A DNA stretch of 64,000 nt from positions 4,752,238-4,816,237 of the forward strand of contig NC_033640.1 of NCBI RefSeq assembly GCF_001540865.1, written 5' to 3'. The stretch comes from Ananas comosus. Taxonomy: Eukaryota > Streptophyta > Magnoliopsida > Poales > Bromeliaceae. The notes under the pieces are model-generated. The model saw only the letters and a program-made list of their open reading frames with translations, had not been told where the DNA came from and did not search any database. Below are positions 32,461-44,477 of the stretch, piece by piece. Both the position numbers and the translations under genes were made by a program. Positions within the stretch are counted from its first letter, which is position 1; every line of letters begins with the position of its first letter.

Positions 32461-34231
32461 TTTCATCAATAGACGAATGAATGTTGAATGAAATCCAAAA
32501 GCTAAGGGTTTTGGAAGCTAAGAATGCTTTAATGACTACTTTAGAGTATAAATGAATGTACTTTGGCTTCCAATGAGATCAACCTAGTTGAATATATGTA
32601 TTGAGTAGGGCACCAACATTGGGGGCTTTTGCTCATGAAGCGGTTTCTTAGTGCAACATTGACTCTAAAAACCTAATTGGGGGTATTTCCGACGCGTTGG
32701 AGCGCTGAATAGCATTTCGAAAAGAAGGTGTGATTGAAAAGTTATGGGCAAAATGGCTAATAAGGTCGTTTCTGCCGCAGGTAGAAGAACGAGGCCATGC
32801 TAAAAATTCTAAGAAATCATCGGAGCCACCAAGAGACTACAAGGTGGGTGGTGCTTTCAAAACTCATTGAAATTTTTTCTCTATGCCTATATTTTGTTTT
32901 TTGTCATTCTTTTGAGCAATATGTTCTATATATTGTTGCAGTGCATTTTAGGGTAAAGTAATGTATGAAATGTGAGATTGCATGATGTTTGAGCACAAAC
33001 TTGCAAATGAGAGGGTTGAGAACCTAATAAGTCAAAACCCTAGATGTATGCTGAGAGAAGATGTGAGTACCCAAAAGTGAGTAAAAGAACAGAGTGGCCC
33101 ACAATGACATAGATCGAGTGGCATTCGATAAAGCTAATGCTGAAATGGACACTAGAGTTAGGTGATCGTAAAGAATTAAGAGTATGTAAAGAATGATGAA
33201 ATGACGACGAGTAAAGCTTAAATAAAGGGGCAATGAGAACAGGAATGCTAGAGTAGCAAAAGTAAAAGAAGTGCCAAAGAATAATGATTGCTAGAGTGCA
33301 AGAGTAATGAGAATTAAAGAATGTGATTGCATGAGTTTGCAACATAAAGTGATGTAAAGAACACTAGAGCTAGTGTAAAGTCAACGATTGAACTATAATC
33401 CTTTGGGTTAAAGAATATGATCAATACTTGCTATTGAGTTCCATGCTGAGGGCGGCTCGCTTCCCCCGTCGGGCGATCGGCGCTCCGGAGTTATGCGATC
33501 CGGTTGGAGTTAGACCCGTAGGACGGTCCTATGCTGGTGGTTGAGTACCTGCGAGATGGATCCTTAAGTCTGCAAGCAAGCTTTAATGTGGCGAAACCCC
33601 GGGTTAGCCTTAATGATTAAAGCAGCAAGAACAAAGAGTAAAGTTAAAGAATGAAAGAAACTTGCATAATCTGCATATCGTTTAATGTCTGAGGCATACT
33701 TCCTGCTTTTCGTTCAGGCATTTAGTATCATGTTATAGATTGGCCTTACCATATTTCAGCTTATTTTTCTTATTTATGCCTGAGTTAGTCTAGTGGAAGT
33801 CCGGTGATGTTGATTGCCGAACCCCACTGGGAACTTCTGTTGTAAGTTCTCACCGCCACTATTTCCACAGAGCCGCGGACCGAGCGAAGCCGGCGCACGC
33901 GACGAGTAAGAGTGTATCGCCCCTTAGAAGAGGCCACGACTGTTGTTTCATTTTGTAGTAAAGTACCTTATGATCATCTTTTGTATTGATGATTTAGCAA
34001 GCAAGAAAAGAATGCTAAGCTTATTTTGAGGTAAATTTGATGTGGAGAAAGAAATTATGTAATGAAATGTAAAGAGTCTTAAATGTAAGAAATGGATGCA
34101 ATGTATAATGATCTAAATGAATCATTATTTACTCGCTTGAAGTAGTTCTAGTCTCTCCTTTTTCTTTCACTGTATGGCTATTGGCTTAACCCGGTGTAGC
34201 CGTTCTGTGTATGTTTCCGCTAGTGCTTTTC
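32461..34231 (+). repeat. Family C LTR fragment, plus orientation, cut by gap
   Basis: Landmarks are in plus order: a donor-like AAG|GTGGGT at 32843/32844, CTCCGGAG near 33492, a hairpin GAACTTCTGTTGTAAGTTC at 33831-33849, and acceptor TTTCCACAG|AGCC at 33870/33871. Its 3' end (expected GGGGCGTGACA) is lost in the N gap. The 5' part aligns in outline with the solo LTR E read in reverse. There is no coding sequence; ORFs here are short and unrelated to known proteins. Confidence 0.6.
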
Positions 34232-34331
34232 NNNNNNNNNNNNNNNNNNNNNNNNNNNNNNNNNNNNNNNNNNNNNNNNNNNNNNNNNNNNNNNNNNNNN
34301 NNNNNNNNNNNNNNNNNNNNNNNNNNNNNNN
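34232..34331. other. Assembly gap of 100 N
   Basis: A round 100-N gap joins a plus-strand LTR fragment to the protease of minus-strand element D. The missing pol and 3' LTR of D, and the left part of the family C LTR that D interrupts, probably lie here. The real distance is unknown. Confidence 0.95.
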
Positions 34332-34929
34332 AACCTCCGCCTGCCCCGGCTCTCTAAACGTCACTGTTCGATCCTTGCAATCGATAGTGGCGTAGTACTT
34401 AGTCCATGCCCAACACTACATCAAACTCCCCGAGTTTATGCAACGCTAACAAGTCCACGGGCATGATCCAATCTCCAACCCGAACAGGGTAACTGGGGCA
34501 AAACTCTCGAATATCCAAAGAGTGATCCGGTACAGTAACTCGTCCCGGATGCAACAAAGATACAAGTGGGATGCCATGCAACTCGGCAAACAGCCGATCT
34601 ATGAATGAATGCGATGCACCGGTATCAAACAAAGCTCGAACTCGAATACCATAAAGTAAAATGATACCTGCGACCACATTCTCGGCTGCCGCCGCCTCCT
34701 CAGTCTGGGCCGCATACATGCACCCACTCGGGGCCTGTCGTGACCCCTCCGTCTGTCGCAAAACTGGCGGCCGCCTTGCCTGGTGATGCGCAGAAGATGT
34801 CCCCTGACTAGGACCTGACGAAGCTGGTGCAGATGCCGAAGATGGCGCTGGCAATGGACTCCTCGGGCAGTCCGACTGGAAGTGGCCCTCCTGGCCACAC
34901 AAGAAGCACCTGCCCCGGCTGCGTGAACA
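34332..34929 (-). pseudogene. Zinc knuckle and protease start of element D
   Basis: After a TAG at 34930-34932 (CAG in A) the frame gives the knuckle CFLCGQEGHFQSDC, a Pro/Ser-rich linker and the aspartic protease motif [20 protein letters not shown], with an intact DTG. An 8-bp deletion after VVLGMD (ggttgacc in element A) shifts the frame at about 34399. Reading then stops at the N gap within the GQAEV segment. Confidence 0.85.
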
Positions 34930-36105
34930 CTACCGCGGGTAATGAGGACCGCCACTGATCACGCAGCGGGGGGCCTGGCGACGATCGGGTCCTCCTCGCT
35001 GAGTAGACTGGCCACGTCCTCGTGACTGGCTCCGGCTCCTGGGGTGCCTCGGCGGCCTTCGTGAGTGCGTCTGACTCGCACCCTCAGCCGCGGGCCTCTT
35101 GCCCTTCCCTTTCTCCAAGCTCTCGCGACGCTCCTGCAGATCCGCCGCTCCTGCCTCCACTATCAAAGCTCGATCCACAACCTTCCGGTAGGTCTGGAGG
35201 TTGGAGGACTGTACCAACCGAAAGATCGAAGGCCGCAATCCACGCTCAAAGATGCAGGCCTTGTCCTCATCGTCCCGGACCACAAAAGGTACACAATGTA
35301 GTATCCGGGAGAACTCCCTCTCGTACTCAGCCACTGACCGCTCGTCTTGGCGCAAGCTGCGCAAATCCTGCTCCATCTTCCTCTTGACGCTGGTAGGAAA
35401 GTGGTGCGCCAGAAGAAGCTCCTTGAACCTAGTCCAAGTAATCGCTGCCAAGTCGGTGTTGGGGTTGTCCTGGATATCCAACCACCAACGGTAGGCCTCG
35501 CCGTCCAGAAAGTGAGTGGCGAGCCAAACTCTGTCCCGCTCCTCCACAAAGGTGTCTCGAAACAGCTTCTCCATATGCATCAACCACTTCTCAACAATCC
35601 AGTGGTCGACGTTCTCGCCATCAAACGTCCTCGGGCTGCACCTCCTGAACTCACTGAGGCGCTCCATAAGCCGATCCCGCTCGGCTCCCTCGGCCATCAC
35701 GGGGAATGCTGCCCCTGTCGCCGGTCTCTGAACAGGTAGTGCCGCAGCCACCTCCTCCCGAGGTGCGGTCGCCGGTGCCGCACGTGAAGAACTGGGCGCG
35801 GGGGACTGCGCCCTCGGTGCGACGTCCACCACGGGTGCTGGCGGTGTGGGACCCTGGGTCTCCCTCGAAGCTGCCGCCTGCTGAAGTAGGAGGTCCTCAA
35901 GATGCTTCATCCGCGCCTCCTGCCGCTGAGCCACCTCAGCCTGTCGCTGCGCCGCTGCCGTCTGCTGCGCCAACAGATCAGTGAGAACCGCAAGCTGGGC
36001 CCTCAAGTCACGGACCTCACTAGATCCGGAAGTAGCGGAGGTCTCGACCTCCTCGGGGTGTGCCGCATCATCCGCCCCGGCAGACTGGGAGCGTGTAATC
36101 GGCAT
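34930..36105 (-). pseudogene. gag of element D, nearly complete
   Basis: The start ATG is at 36105 (MPITRSQSAGADDA), as in A and B. It has about 390 codons without interruption. A coiled-coil-like stretch (LRAQLAVLTDLLAQQTAAAQ, then HLEDLLLQQAA) leads into a Pro/Ala/Thr linker. The capsid-like core has MERLSEFRRCSPRTFDGENV, EKWLMHMEKLFRDTFVEERD, YRWWLDIQDNPNTDLAAITW and KRKMEQDLRSLRQDERSVAE. The basic tail (SRSQSRGRGQSTQRGG) precedes CVISGGPHYPR and the stop. This is the best-preserved gag of the window. The second Cys of a C-x2-C before the knuckle (CVICGG in A and B) is Ser here. Confidence 0.9.
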
Positions 36106-36423
36106 CGTCACTACAAAACATAAAAGCGCAAGTTAGTAACCCACGCTATCGCATCCCCGCTCAAATAGATAAAACCCCAAATCATGCGAAAGTAAGGAAG
36201 TGTCCTTCACTACTAACTCCCGATGTTACGTTGTCGGCCGCCAACGTAACCCTCCGCGAAGTTAGAAGCCATACACTCCGATCAAACTCTAACTTTTTAG
36301 AGTTGTCATAAACCCAATCATAATACTTTCGCTCACAAGTCAATTAGACCTCGTCTCTCACGAGCCTAATTCCTATAGTCCAACCGGCCTAAGGTTCGCT
36401 AGGTCCACTAAGACTCAACCCTA

Positions 36424-36444
36424 GGCTCTGATACCAAATTAATC
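36424..36444 (-). other. tRNA-Met primer binding site of element D
   Basis: The minus strand reads gattaatttggtatcagagcc directly after the LTR end, a perfect TGGTATCAGAGCC. Confidence 0.88.
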
Positions 36445-36847
36445 TGTCACGCCCCGGGACCGGCGGAGGCCCTCCCGGTAGCGTGCCCAGACCCGCCATA
36501 TGTCTACACATATAAGGCGTCTACAATAAAAGCGGAAGTAAAAGCAAGTAATAGAACAAATAGAAGAAGTGAAATAACTAGCAACTAATGATATCAGAGC
36601 GAGTATAGTTCTAACATCTACACCAAAGTAAAGAAGTAAAGCTAGACAATAAAAGGAGTCATAAGTAGTACAATATCTGTCTCAAAAGTACAAAAGTGGT
36701 GGTCTCTAGTACACTGGTAAAACTCTCAACCTCTCGCAAAAGAAATATAAATCGAGAGGTAGACCACCTAGCAACTCGTCCTCGAAGGAAGCTAGCTCGA
36801 AGCAACTCCCTTCCCGCGATCCCTGGCCTCACCCTGCGTGGAAGGCT

Positions 36848-38181
36848 CTGAAAAACATCGAGAAAAAGAGGGCGTGAGAACTATAATTTATAGTTCCCAG
36901 TGGGCAATTACTGACCTCAGCTCTATGCACCACTAGGCCCCAAAAGAAAAGGGTAAGTACAATAATAATAGCAATAATGACTGCGATATAAAGGCATAAT
37001 TAAAATGCTAAATTACTAAACTCAAGTATAAACGATGTCATGGTGATGTACATCTACGATATCAAAATAGTAAGTCATTAACCTTTATGAATACATTATG
37101 CATAAGTTCTGTCATGGCAACCAAGTATGCTTTAATGCAAAAGGAGACTATCAAGTATACTACATGTCTCAACACTATGCTAAAAGCATATAAATGTAAT
37201 TCAACTACTAAACCTATCTAGTAGTGATTAACCATTCTCAACACCGTGTCGATTTCCATTTCCAATTAAGGACCTACCAAAGGTAGTCCAGCTTGTGCCG
37301 CCTAAGTGCCTGTGGTAGCCCAACATCCCTACTCTTGGAATGTGTCTGTCCCACTCGACCCCGTAGGCTTCTCAATACCGCACGAGCGAACATAAGTCGC
37401 GTAGGCTAACTCCGGAGTGCCGGCTTGTAGGGAGCGACCCTCACAAGCATGTGCGAATGAGCACAAATGGCAAGCAAGCATAGTCCAAGTCTCAAGTATC
37501 CAACCCTCATGTCTCTAACATGGTATAGTCACTAGCATCTCGAAGATCTAGTTCTAAGTCACAAATGAAGTTCCAACATTCTCTAGGTCTAGTGCCCCTT
37601 TATGACACTTAGACATTTAATGTTTAAGCATGTTCCACATTCCTCAATGGCCCTATCCACTAGGTTCACACATGTCCCGAGCTCAATGCCGCTTGATGAC
37701 ATTAGCTCTCTAGTTCACATACCTTCTAAAGGGCAATCTTGTCAACTTTCATGTCTCAATAAACTTAGGTTTAAATGCATGAATCCAATCTCATTTACAC
37801 TATAGGAGCATGAAACCACGTCTCACATAGAATGCTAAATGCAACTATAGGCCTACCAAGCTACTCTCTACTACATAGAGGTCCAAAATTTCATCATATA
37901 TAACATAGGCCTTTTAAGCATTCTAAAATTCACAATAAATACATATAACAAGAATATGCATGCTTTTTCATTTAACGATACTTAATTAAGCACAAATGAG
38001 AATTTCTCATGGTGTGGCTAGGTCAAACCCACCGAACCGTCGCGTGCTCCTTCGATTCGCCGAACGGAGTTGTCCACGAGTCTCAAAGTACCCTAAAAGT
38101 GATCAGCGAAGAGATACGAGGGCATTACGACCAACCATAAGATCAAACATTAACCTAGAAGCAAAAAGGGCCAAAACTCAC
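36848..38181 (-). other. Predicted leader intron inside the LTR of element D
   Basis: Minus-strand donor CTTGAG|GTGAGTTTTG and acceptor GTTTTTCAG|AGCC, 1334 bp. Confidence 0.5.
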
Positions 38182-38716
38182 CTCAAGAGAAGAAATCTCT
38201 TCCAAAGCTCCAAAAGAGAGCTAGAACCCTTCCAATCCAAGTCCAAGGAAGGTTCTAAACCAATTAATCTAGCCTCAAAAGTCCTAGATCAAAAAGCCCC
38301 AAAATAAGCCCTAAATCTCCATTCTAGGGTTCCATCTACAAAAACTTTCAAAACAAGATCTAGAGGAGGGAAATGAGCAACAAACCTCCTTAGAAGCTCC
38401 AATCCTAGCTCCAAGGGTGAAGATCTCCTCCTATGCAAGCTCCAAGTCCAAGCCTTCAAGCACCAACAAGGTGGGAAGAGGAAGAAAGGCAAAAGAATGC
38501 TCCAAGCCCAAGCTAGATCCTCCTCTTCTTCTCCTCCTTCCTCTCCTTCTCCTTCTTCTTCTCTATCCAGGGTGTAGAGAGGGTTGGGAGAAGAGAAATG
38601 GGAAGAGGAGAGAGTGGATGGGTCATATAGACCCTCTAATGTAACAAAATCCCAAGAGGCCCCTAAAAAAAAATAGTATTACATCAGCCCGGTCTGGGCA
38701 GTTTTCGTCCAGAGGG

Positions 38717-38866
38717 ACCGGTCTCTCCCCAGCAGGGACCGGTCTCTCGCTGCGAACCCGAAAAACCAACGTTCGGGAACCGGTCTCTCCCTGCGCGGGA
38801 CCGGTTGCCTTGCCGCCTGCGCACACTGTTCACTAGGGGGACCGGTCTCTCATATCAGGGACCGGT
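38717..38866. promoter_or_regulatory. Six-copy ACCGGT array in the LTR of element D
   Basis: Cores start at 38717, 38738, 38779, 38800, 38841 and 38861. In minus-strand sense they lie just upstream of a TATA-like tctatatgacc. Confidence 0.6.
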
Positions 38867-39022
38867 CCCCGAGAGTAAAAACTCTTAGGACTCATCCAGA
38901 ACTCAGGTTTTCGAACTTTTTAGGTCGGAAAAGCATTCTACAACCCTCCACCAAGTGTGGAAAAGCTCGAAACACATCCAATCACTCGAACCTCGCAATT
39001 TGCAAAGGTCCAGTGTGTTACA

Positions 39023-40255
39023 ACCTAGGTGAGGTAAAGAACCAAAATGACATAATGACATACGAATTTGGTGGCATTAGTAAATGTCAAGCATGCAAAT
39101 GAACACTAGAGTGTGTGGCATTAGCAAATGACAAGAATGCTAGAGTTGAACACTTCGAGAACAAGTGTGTCATTAGTGAATGAGTACAAAGAACAAGTTA
39201 GTGTATATGACACTAGTATAAGTTAAAGAATGCAAGTAGAGAACAATAGTGACATTGTGACATAGAAACCTTAAAGATAAGGGTCACATGAGCATTGGAA
39301 TCCTTAAAGCTAAGGAATGATCATACTCACCTATAGTCTTGGCTTGAGGGAAGTCGCTCCCCCTCGAGCGGTGTGCTCCGGAGTTGTCACCACTGGGAAG
39401 GAGAATCCCAAGAGGACGGTCCCAACGGGAGGAAGCAGAGGGCCCGAAAATTGGGATTTTGAGTTAGTGAGTTATGGAACCCTACGGGATGAAACTGAAT
39501 GCCCAACGGGCTGAGGGCCCAACGGGTTAGCCACAAGATTGTGTAAAGAAAATGTGATCTTGCATTCATCATGAGCATCTCATTGAGCGTAAGATTGAGT
39601 ATATTTGTTCAGGCATATTAGCTGCATTTGTTAGTTGGTTACTATCTATTCTTTCTTCTATTATGCCTGATTTAGACCTAGTGGGAAAGTCGGCGAGATC
39701 GGGGCGGAACCCACTGGGAATTTCGTTGTAGTTCTCACCCCACTATTTCCACAGAGCTGGGACCGAGCGAGCTGGCGGATGATCGCGGTAAAGGTATCGC
39801 GCCATAGTTAGAGACCACCCGAGTTGGTTTCACATTTTGGTTTAGTTGCATACCCTTTAGTTATCATCTTTTGTATTTTGATGATTTTAGTATTATGAAC
39901 ATGTTAAATGAATGATGTAAAAAGGGTTTATATTTCAATACAAAGGTTATATTTTGAGATATCATGTGATGTAAAAGAGAAAAAATGATGGTAAAGAAAA
40001 GAATGCAAATGTACAAGTTGTATGCATGTATGTGATTTAAATTTAATCATAGTACTTATATGTTGATTAGTTAGCACTTTCACTTTGGCTATTTCTTGTC
40101 CTCGTGCAAGCCATTATGTTTACTTCTGCATGTGCAAATTTTATACTCTATTTGTACTGTTGTTGAGCCTTGGGCGGACAGGGGAGGCTCTGTCCGCTCG
40201 GCATCAGTTCGACGGGTCCGAACCGGCCAAATAGGACCGGGTTCGGGGCGTGACA
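39023..40255 (+). repeat. Right part of a family C LTR interrupted by element D
   Basis: It continues family C sequence in plus orientation, with GCTCCGGAG near 39370, a hairpin GAATTTCGTTGTAGTTC at 39718-39734 and acceptor TTTCCACAG|AG near 39754. It ends GGGCGGACAG...GGGGCGTGACA at 40255. Its left part should lie beyond element D, in the gap. Confidence 0.65.
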
Positions 40256-40670
40256 GCTAAAATATTAGTCTTGTTCCTTACAAAAAATTCTAGATCTTCT
40301 GTTTTCATTCTAATTTCAGCACAAGTTGTTTCTGACTTATATTTTACTTCTTTAAGTCCAATAAAAATAGTATCTCATACTATTTTTATTTACACTTACT
40401 TTTATATTAAAATTCGGTACATTACATCATGTATTATGTAAAGTGAAAAAAATGTATGTAAAATGTGAATGTCCAATGTTGTAATAATTAGGTTTAAATT
40501 CTTAGTCTTGTGATATGCCCTCGCACAAAGTTGTATTATGTTGTTTTTCTCTGGGTGAAATTCAATGTACTCGTTTTGTTTACGCCTTGGGCGGATAGAA
40601 AAAACTCTGTCTATTCGGTAGTCTACGTATGTGCCTAAACCAACCAATGTGGCGGTGCTGGGGCATGACA
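40256..40670 (+). repeat. End of a second, more diverged family C-like LTR
   Basis: AT-rich sequence ends with ccttgggcggatag...ctctgtctattcggtag...ggggcatgaca at 40670. This is a decayed version of the family C terminus, so the LTR ending at 40255 probably inserted into an older relative. Confidence 0.5.
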
Positions 40671-41084
40671 ATTTGTCAGATCCACACCTCGGTCTAAAAA
40701 GTCCCTAACCCGAGCCCAAACTTGGAGAAACCAGCAGTTCGGGCTCCCTATGGTCCTGTGCAATCCAAATAAGGCCCACACTAACCACAATAGGTGGGCC
40801 CTGACTAGAAGGGACGCCTCCGGTGCGGTGGCCAGCGATGAGAAGACGACGGCGGCCCGGATCCATAGGACCCACTTGAGAGCTTGTTTGGGTTGGGCTC
40901 TAATAGGGAGTCTTGCTCAAGGGCGGCCTAAGCCAGCCGGGACGGTGGCAGGGAGGGCTGCTCGAGCACCCTCGAGCCGGTGGCGCGACGGCGACGGTAG
41001 TGCTACATCCCGAGAGAGAGAGAGAGAGAGAAAGAGAGAGAATGGTATAGAAAAAGAGAAGAATATATTGAAAGAGAGAGAGGG
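40671..41084. other. Unassigned GC-rich segment with AG repeat
   Basis: No domain is recognised in either strand. It ends in an imperfect (AG)n tract (41010-41084) into which LTR E was inserted. Confidence 0.4.
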
Positions 41085-41511
41085 TGTCACGCCCCGCAAC
41101 TGCCGATTTGGTGGGTTCGGGCACGTCGAACAGACGCCGAACGGACAGGACCTCCCCTGTCCGCCCAAGGCTAATAACAGAGTCATGTACATCAAGTTGC
41201 CCAGGTAAACTCAAACAATATACATGAAGCACACAAGTGCTAAACAAGAGAGAGCAAGAATCACAAGTAGATATACAAGTGAACAGAAGAGAAATATCTA
41301 GCTATTACATTTTCATACAACATGTACATAATACATTCACATCTCCAAAATGTGTATACAAGTTCAACATCTATAAAAACGAGTAGCTCTCCAATATATA
41401 CATATCAACACCTCTATACACATGGAATACTCTAATGCAGAAAGGAAGCCACTAGCTACTAGGGCGCTATGCCCTTACCTCGATCCTCGCCCGGTCCGCT
41501 CGAACTCGGCC

Positions 41512-42877
41512 CTGCAACAAAGTGGGGTGAGAACTATATAAATATAGTTCCCAGTGGGTTCGGCCGCCGACTCTGCCAATCTTCCCACTAGGTCTAAACA
41601 GGCATAAGCAAATAGATAGATAGATAGATAGAAATGAACTACTACATTCTACTATGCCTTCAAATGCGAAACAATGCATGAAGTGTCCAACTAGCAACAA
41701 ACCTACAATCATGCTAGTATGCTCCAACGGTGTCATGGATATGAAAACAACATAGTTATGCAATCTACTAACATACACTATGTCTACTCATGATGTGAAT
41801 GCAAATCTACTATACTATTCATGTTCATTACTCAATCAACTTGGCTAATCCAAAAGTTCGCCCCGACTCACTCTTTCAATCTTATAGGTGAGGAAAAACT
41901 GCACTCACACACCGAGACCGTCTGCGGGACAACTACGTCTGCCCCTATCGTGAAGTACTCCGGAGACCACTACTTGGGTGGAGCGACCACGCCAAATGTA
42001 AACAGACTAGTGAGTATGATCCAATCCTCACAACTCGAGGATACCCTATCTACAAGGGGTCATAGTGCTTCTACCGCACTGATTCCAAATGCACAATACA
42101 ACAATCGGGAACTCTACTATCCCTAGAATCATGTCATAATGTGTCACTACACTAGATTTGATGCCACTCGTTCAAATCATTTATTGTAAGTGTTCTAACT
42201 TGTTTACATGCCACTCGTTCATGTTATAGTGCCTCTACTACACTAATTCTATGTCAACTATAGTCTCAAGTTCAAGTTGTCACTTATCTTGTCACTATAG
42301 GATTTCGGGTCACCAAATCTAATCCTCATGCACCCTAGGTTCTGGTGTCAAGCTCACAATGCTACACTACTAAGGAACATGCAAAGAGATAGAAATGCAA
42401 CTATACAACATCCTATAATGCATAAGTACAACATATAAAATACGATCGACAATATGACTTAGACATAAAAGGAAGCCCAACTGCTTCGGGATGACACCCC
42501 CCACCTTTTGGTGATGTCAAGACCCGAGGGTTTGAATTTCGTGATTTTAGGATGTTGTCTCGGCCCTCCAGGCCTAAACGATGCCGAAATGTCCTTTCTG
42601 CCAATATCCTTGCGCAAGCTCGACGGATCGCCGAACCATCTTCACCAGCGCGTCAAACTACATAGCAAATAGGTACAAAAGAGATCAATCCCAGCATTGG
42701 ATCTCTGTTTTACAAAACCTATTTTAGAACCCTAGGTCGGAATTATTTCAAGAATTCGACGTATAACTTCGTGATTCAAGCAATAACCACTTAGCATCTA
42801 GGGGTTCCATAAAAACCATTTCTAGGTATAAAACATCAACCCTAGAAATCTACCATTAAAGCTCTACGAAGCTTACC
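41512..42877 (-). other. Predicted leader intron inside LTR E
   Basis: Minus-strand donor GTTCTTGAG|GTAAGCTTC and acceptor CTTTGTTGCAG|GG, 1366 bp. Confidence 0.45.
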
Positions 42878-43148
42878 TCAAGAACACGCTCCAATAGTGA
42901 GGAAGAGGATGAAGAAGACAAAGATTCACTTCAAGCTTCGATCTCCACCGATCCCTCCTCTAACTCCAACCCTTTAGAGAGCTTCTAGAGAGAGAAAGAG
43001 AAAAACAAAAAAGGGATTGAGTAAGTGTTCTCTCGCTGAGAACAGATGAAAGGGAGTTGGGACCCTTTTATAAGCTGTCACAATTATATATAAGCCCCTC
43101 AAACAACTCCCAATTGCAACAGACCAAACCTGCAATTTTCTGCAGTTG

Positions 43149-43264
43149 GTACCGGTACGCGGGCAATTTGTCACCGGTTCAACAGCTATGCACAGGCCAA
43201 CCCGAGAGCAACTACTCTCGGCCAGCTACGGGGTACCGGTACCACCATGATGTTGTACCGGTAC
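43149..43264. promoter_or_regulatory. Three GTACCGGTAC palindromes in LTR E
   Basis: Palindromes start at 43149, 43233 and 43255, with a degenerate caccggtt at 43171. In minus-strand sense they precede the putative TATA (about 43080-43095). Confidence 0.55.
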
Positions 43265-43452
43265 AAGATGCACAGACTGCAGTTTTAGCACTTGTTCGAC
43301 TTCTGTTTTGCGTCGAGCAATGCTAAAACTCAGTTAACTCTTTTAGAACTCAACTTTGACCCTTCCAACATCTTTGGAATGTCAAATGGAACATGTCCAA
43401 GTATTCATCTTGCCACACTTTGGTCACTTTGGCCAAAAGTGGACTATTAATA

Positions 43453-44477
43453 CGAGGATTCGATACCTTAAAGAGAGAGATCATGCCAACCACTCCTTGC
43501 CGGCCGAGGGATCACTGGCAGCGGGGCAAGGCGGTGCGGCCGTGCAGGGTACGGGGGCGAGGCCCTCGGGTTAGGGTTTCATTTATGCCATCCTTATATA
43601 CATCTACATATTAATTACATATACCTATATAACAATAGAGGATTTGCACAAAAGTCCCCCCTAACACTTCAGAATTCTATACCCAGCCCTTATCAGCATG
43701 AGACTATATTGTATTAGTCCCACTCTAAACTACCTTGTGTACTTCGATATCTGAAATACTGCATTTCAGTCCAGAAAGCCTCTCGATCGCAAAACTCTCT
43801 CACGACTTCATCTCAATGCCATGTTAGCACAGGAAAACCCGAATTCCACAAAATTTGAGATGTAAGATCCTCTCTGAGTCTACTCTCATGTGGATCCCTC
43901 CACTCGCCAAAACTGTAAAATTTCTCATATAAAATGATAGCCTCTTTGCAAGGTGTTCCATTATCACACTTTGCAAAAATTGCAATTTAGCCCTCCAACC
44001 TTAGAGTTTCATATTGAAAACTCACCACTGCATGTAAAAAGCCCAATGGCACCATCCTATTTACGCAAAACAGAGCAATGGAGAATTCTGAAATGCTAAA
44101 ACATCGAGTAGAAAAGGGCAATCTACAATAAAAGTAGATTTTCTTGAAAACATGCATCGAACATAGAATCGGACATGCCATCACGTTCAGCGTAGCCGAA
44201 CCATCAAAAATGACCTATTGGATTGTTCGAAACAGAGTCCGATTCACATCCGAAGCCAACATCAAGCCGAAGCCTCAAAATAAATCACGAGTTACTATTC
44301 ATTTAAGTGAATAGTAGCAGTCACCACACACTTTTAATTAAACTCGTTTTTTTTCCCGAAATTAAACAAATAAAGTCCAAAATTAAAATACTTGTACAAC
44401 ACCATAGAAGAGCATCAAGTTACACTTAAAAATCTCAGTTTTTACATCCTACTCATAAAAATCCACATCATGGGAGT
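43453..44477. other. Unassigned intergenic sequence
   Basis: About 1 kb without a recognisable domain or terminal repeat. A GC-rich 90-bp part (43480-43570) is followed by AT-rich sequence. It may be retrotransposon debris. Confidence 0.35.

Larger units (their letters stand above)
34332..39022 (-). mobile_element. Element D: chromovirus, minus strand, pol lost in gap
   Basis: Reading right to left: LTR (39022-36445), tRNA-Met primer site, gag, zinc knuckle, protease start, then the gap. Gag and protease are very close to A and B, while the ACCGGT module of its LTR is of the B type (GACCGGTCTCTC in plus view). It is inserted in a family C LTR whose right part continues at 39023. Confidence 0.88.
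36445..39022 (-). repeat. LTR of element D (2578 bp)
   Basis: In plus view it is TGTCACGCCCCGGG...GTGTGTTACA. Minus-sense landmarks: six ACCGGT cores (38717-38866), TATA-like tctatatgacc (about 38620-38630), donor TTGAG|GTGAGT (38181) and hairpin ATGAGAATTTCTCAT (about 37999-38013). Further along are the ACTCCGGAGT island (about 37410), hairpin GAACTATAAATTATAGTTC (36878-36896) and acceptor TTTTTCAG|AGCC (36848). Confidence 0.9.
41085..43452 (-). mobile_element. Antisense solo LTR E (about 2.37 kb)
   Basis: It starts TGTCACGCCCCGC and ends near 43452, where actttggc-aaaagtgga-ttaata corresponds to the usual ...GTGTGTTACA end. It has a family C-type terminus (GAACGGACAGG...CCGCCCAAGGCT). It also carries three GTACCGGTAC palindromes (43149, 43233, 43255), TATA-like ttatataata in minus sense (about 43088), donor TTGAG|GTAAGC (42877), CTCCGGAG near 41958, hairpin GAACTATATAAATATAGTTC (41531-41550) and acceptor TTGTTGCAG (41512). 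No internal coding region is present. A target duplication is not convincing (gaggg before, cgagg after). Confidence 0.7.

Noticed and set aside
34167..34395. ORFs crossing the N gap
   Set aside because: Their reading frames consist largely of unknown bases; only the protease end on the right of the gap is real coding sequence.
41612..41632. (GATA)n short tandem repeat
   Set aside because: A few units only, inside LTR E; no regulatory meaning can be supported.
41080..43457. Target duplication around solo LTR E
   Set aside because: gaggg before and cgagg after do not match, and the right end is degraded (TTAATA for TTACA), so I give the boundary only approximately.
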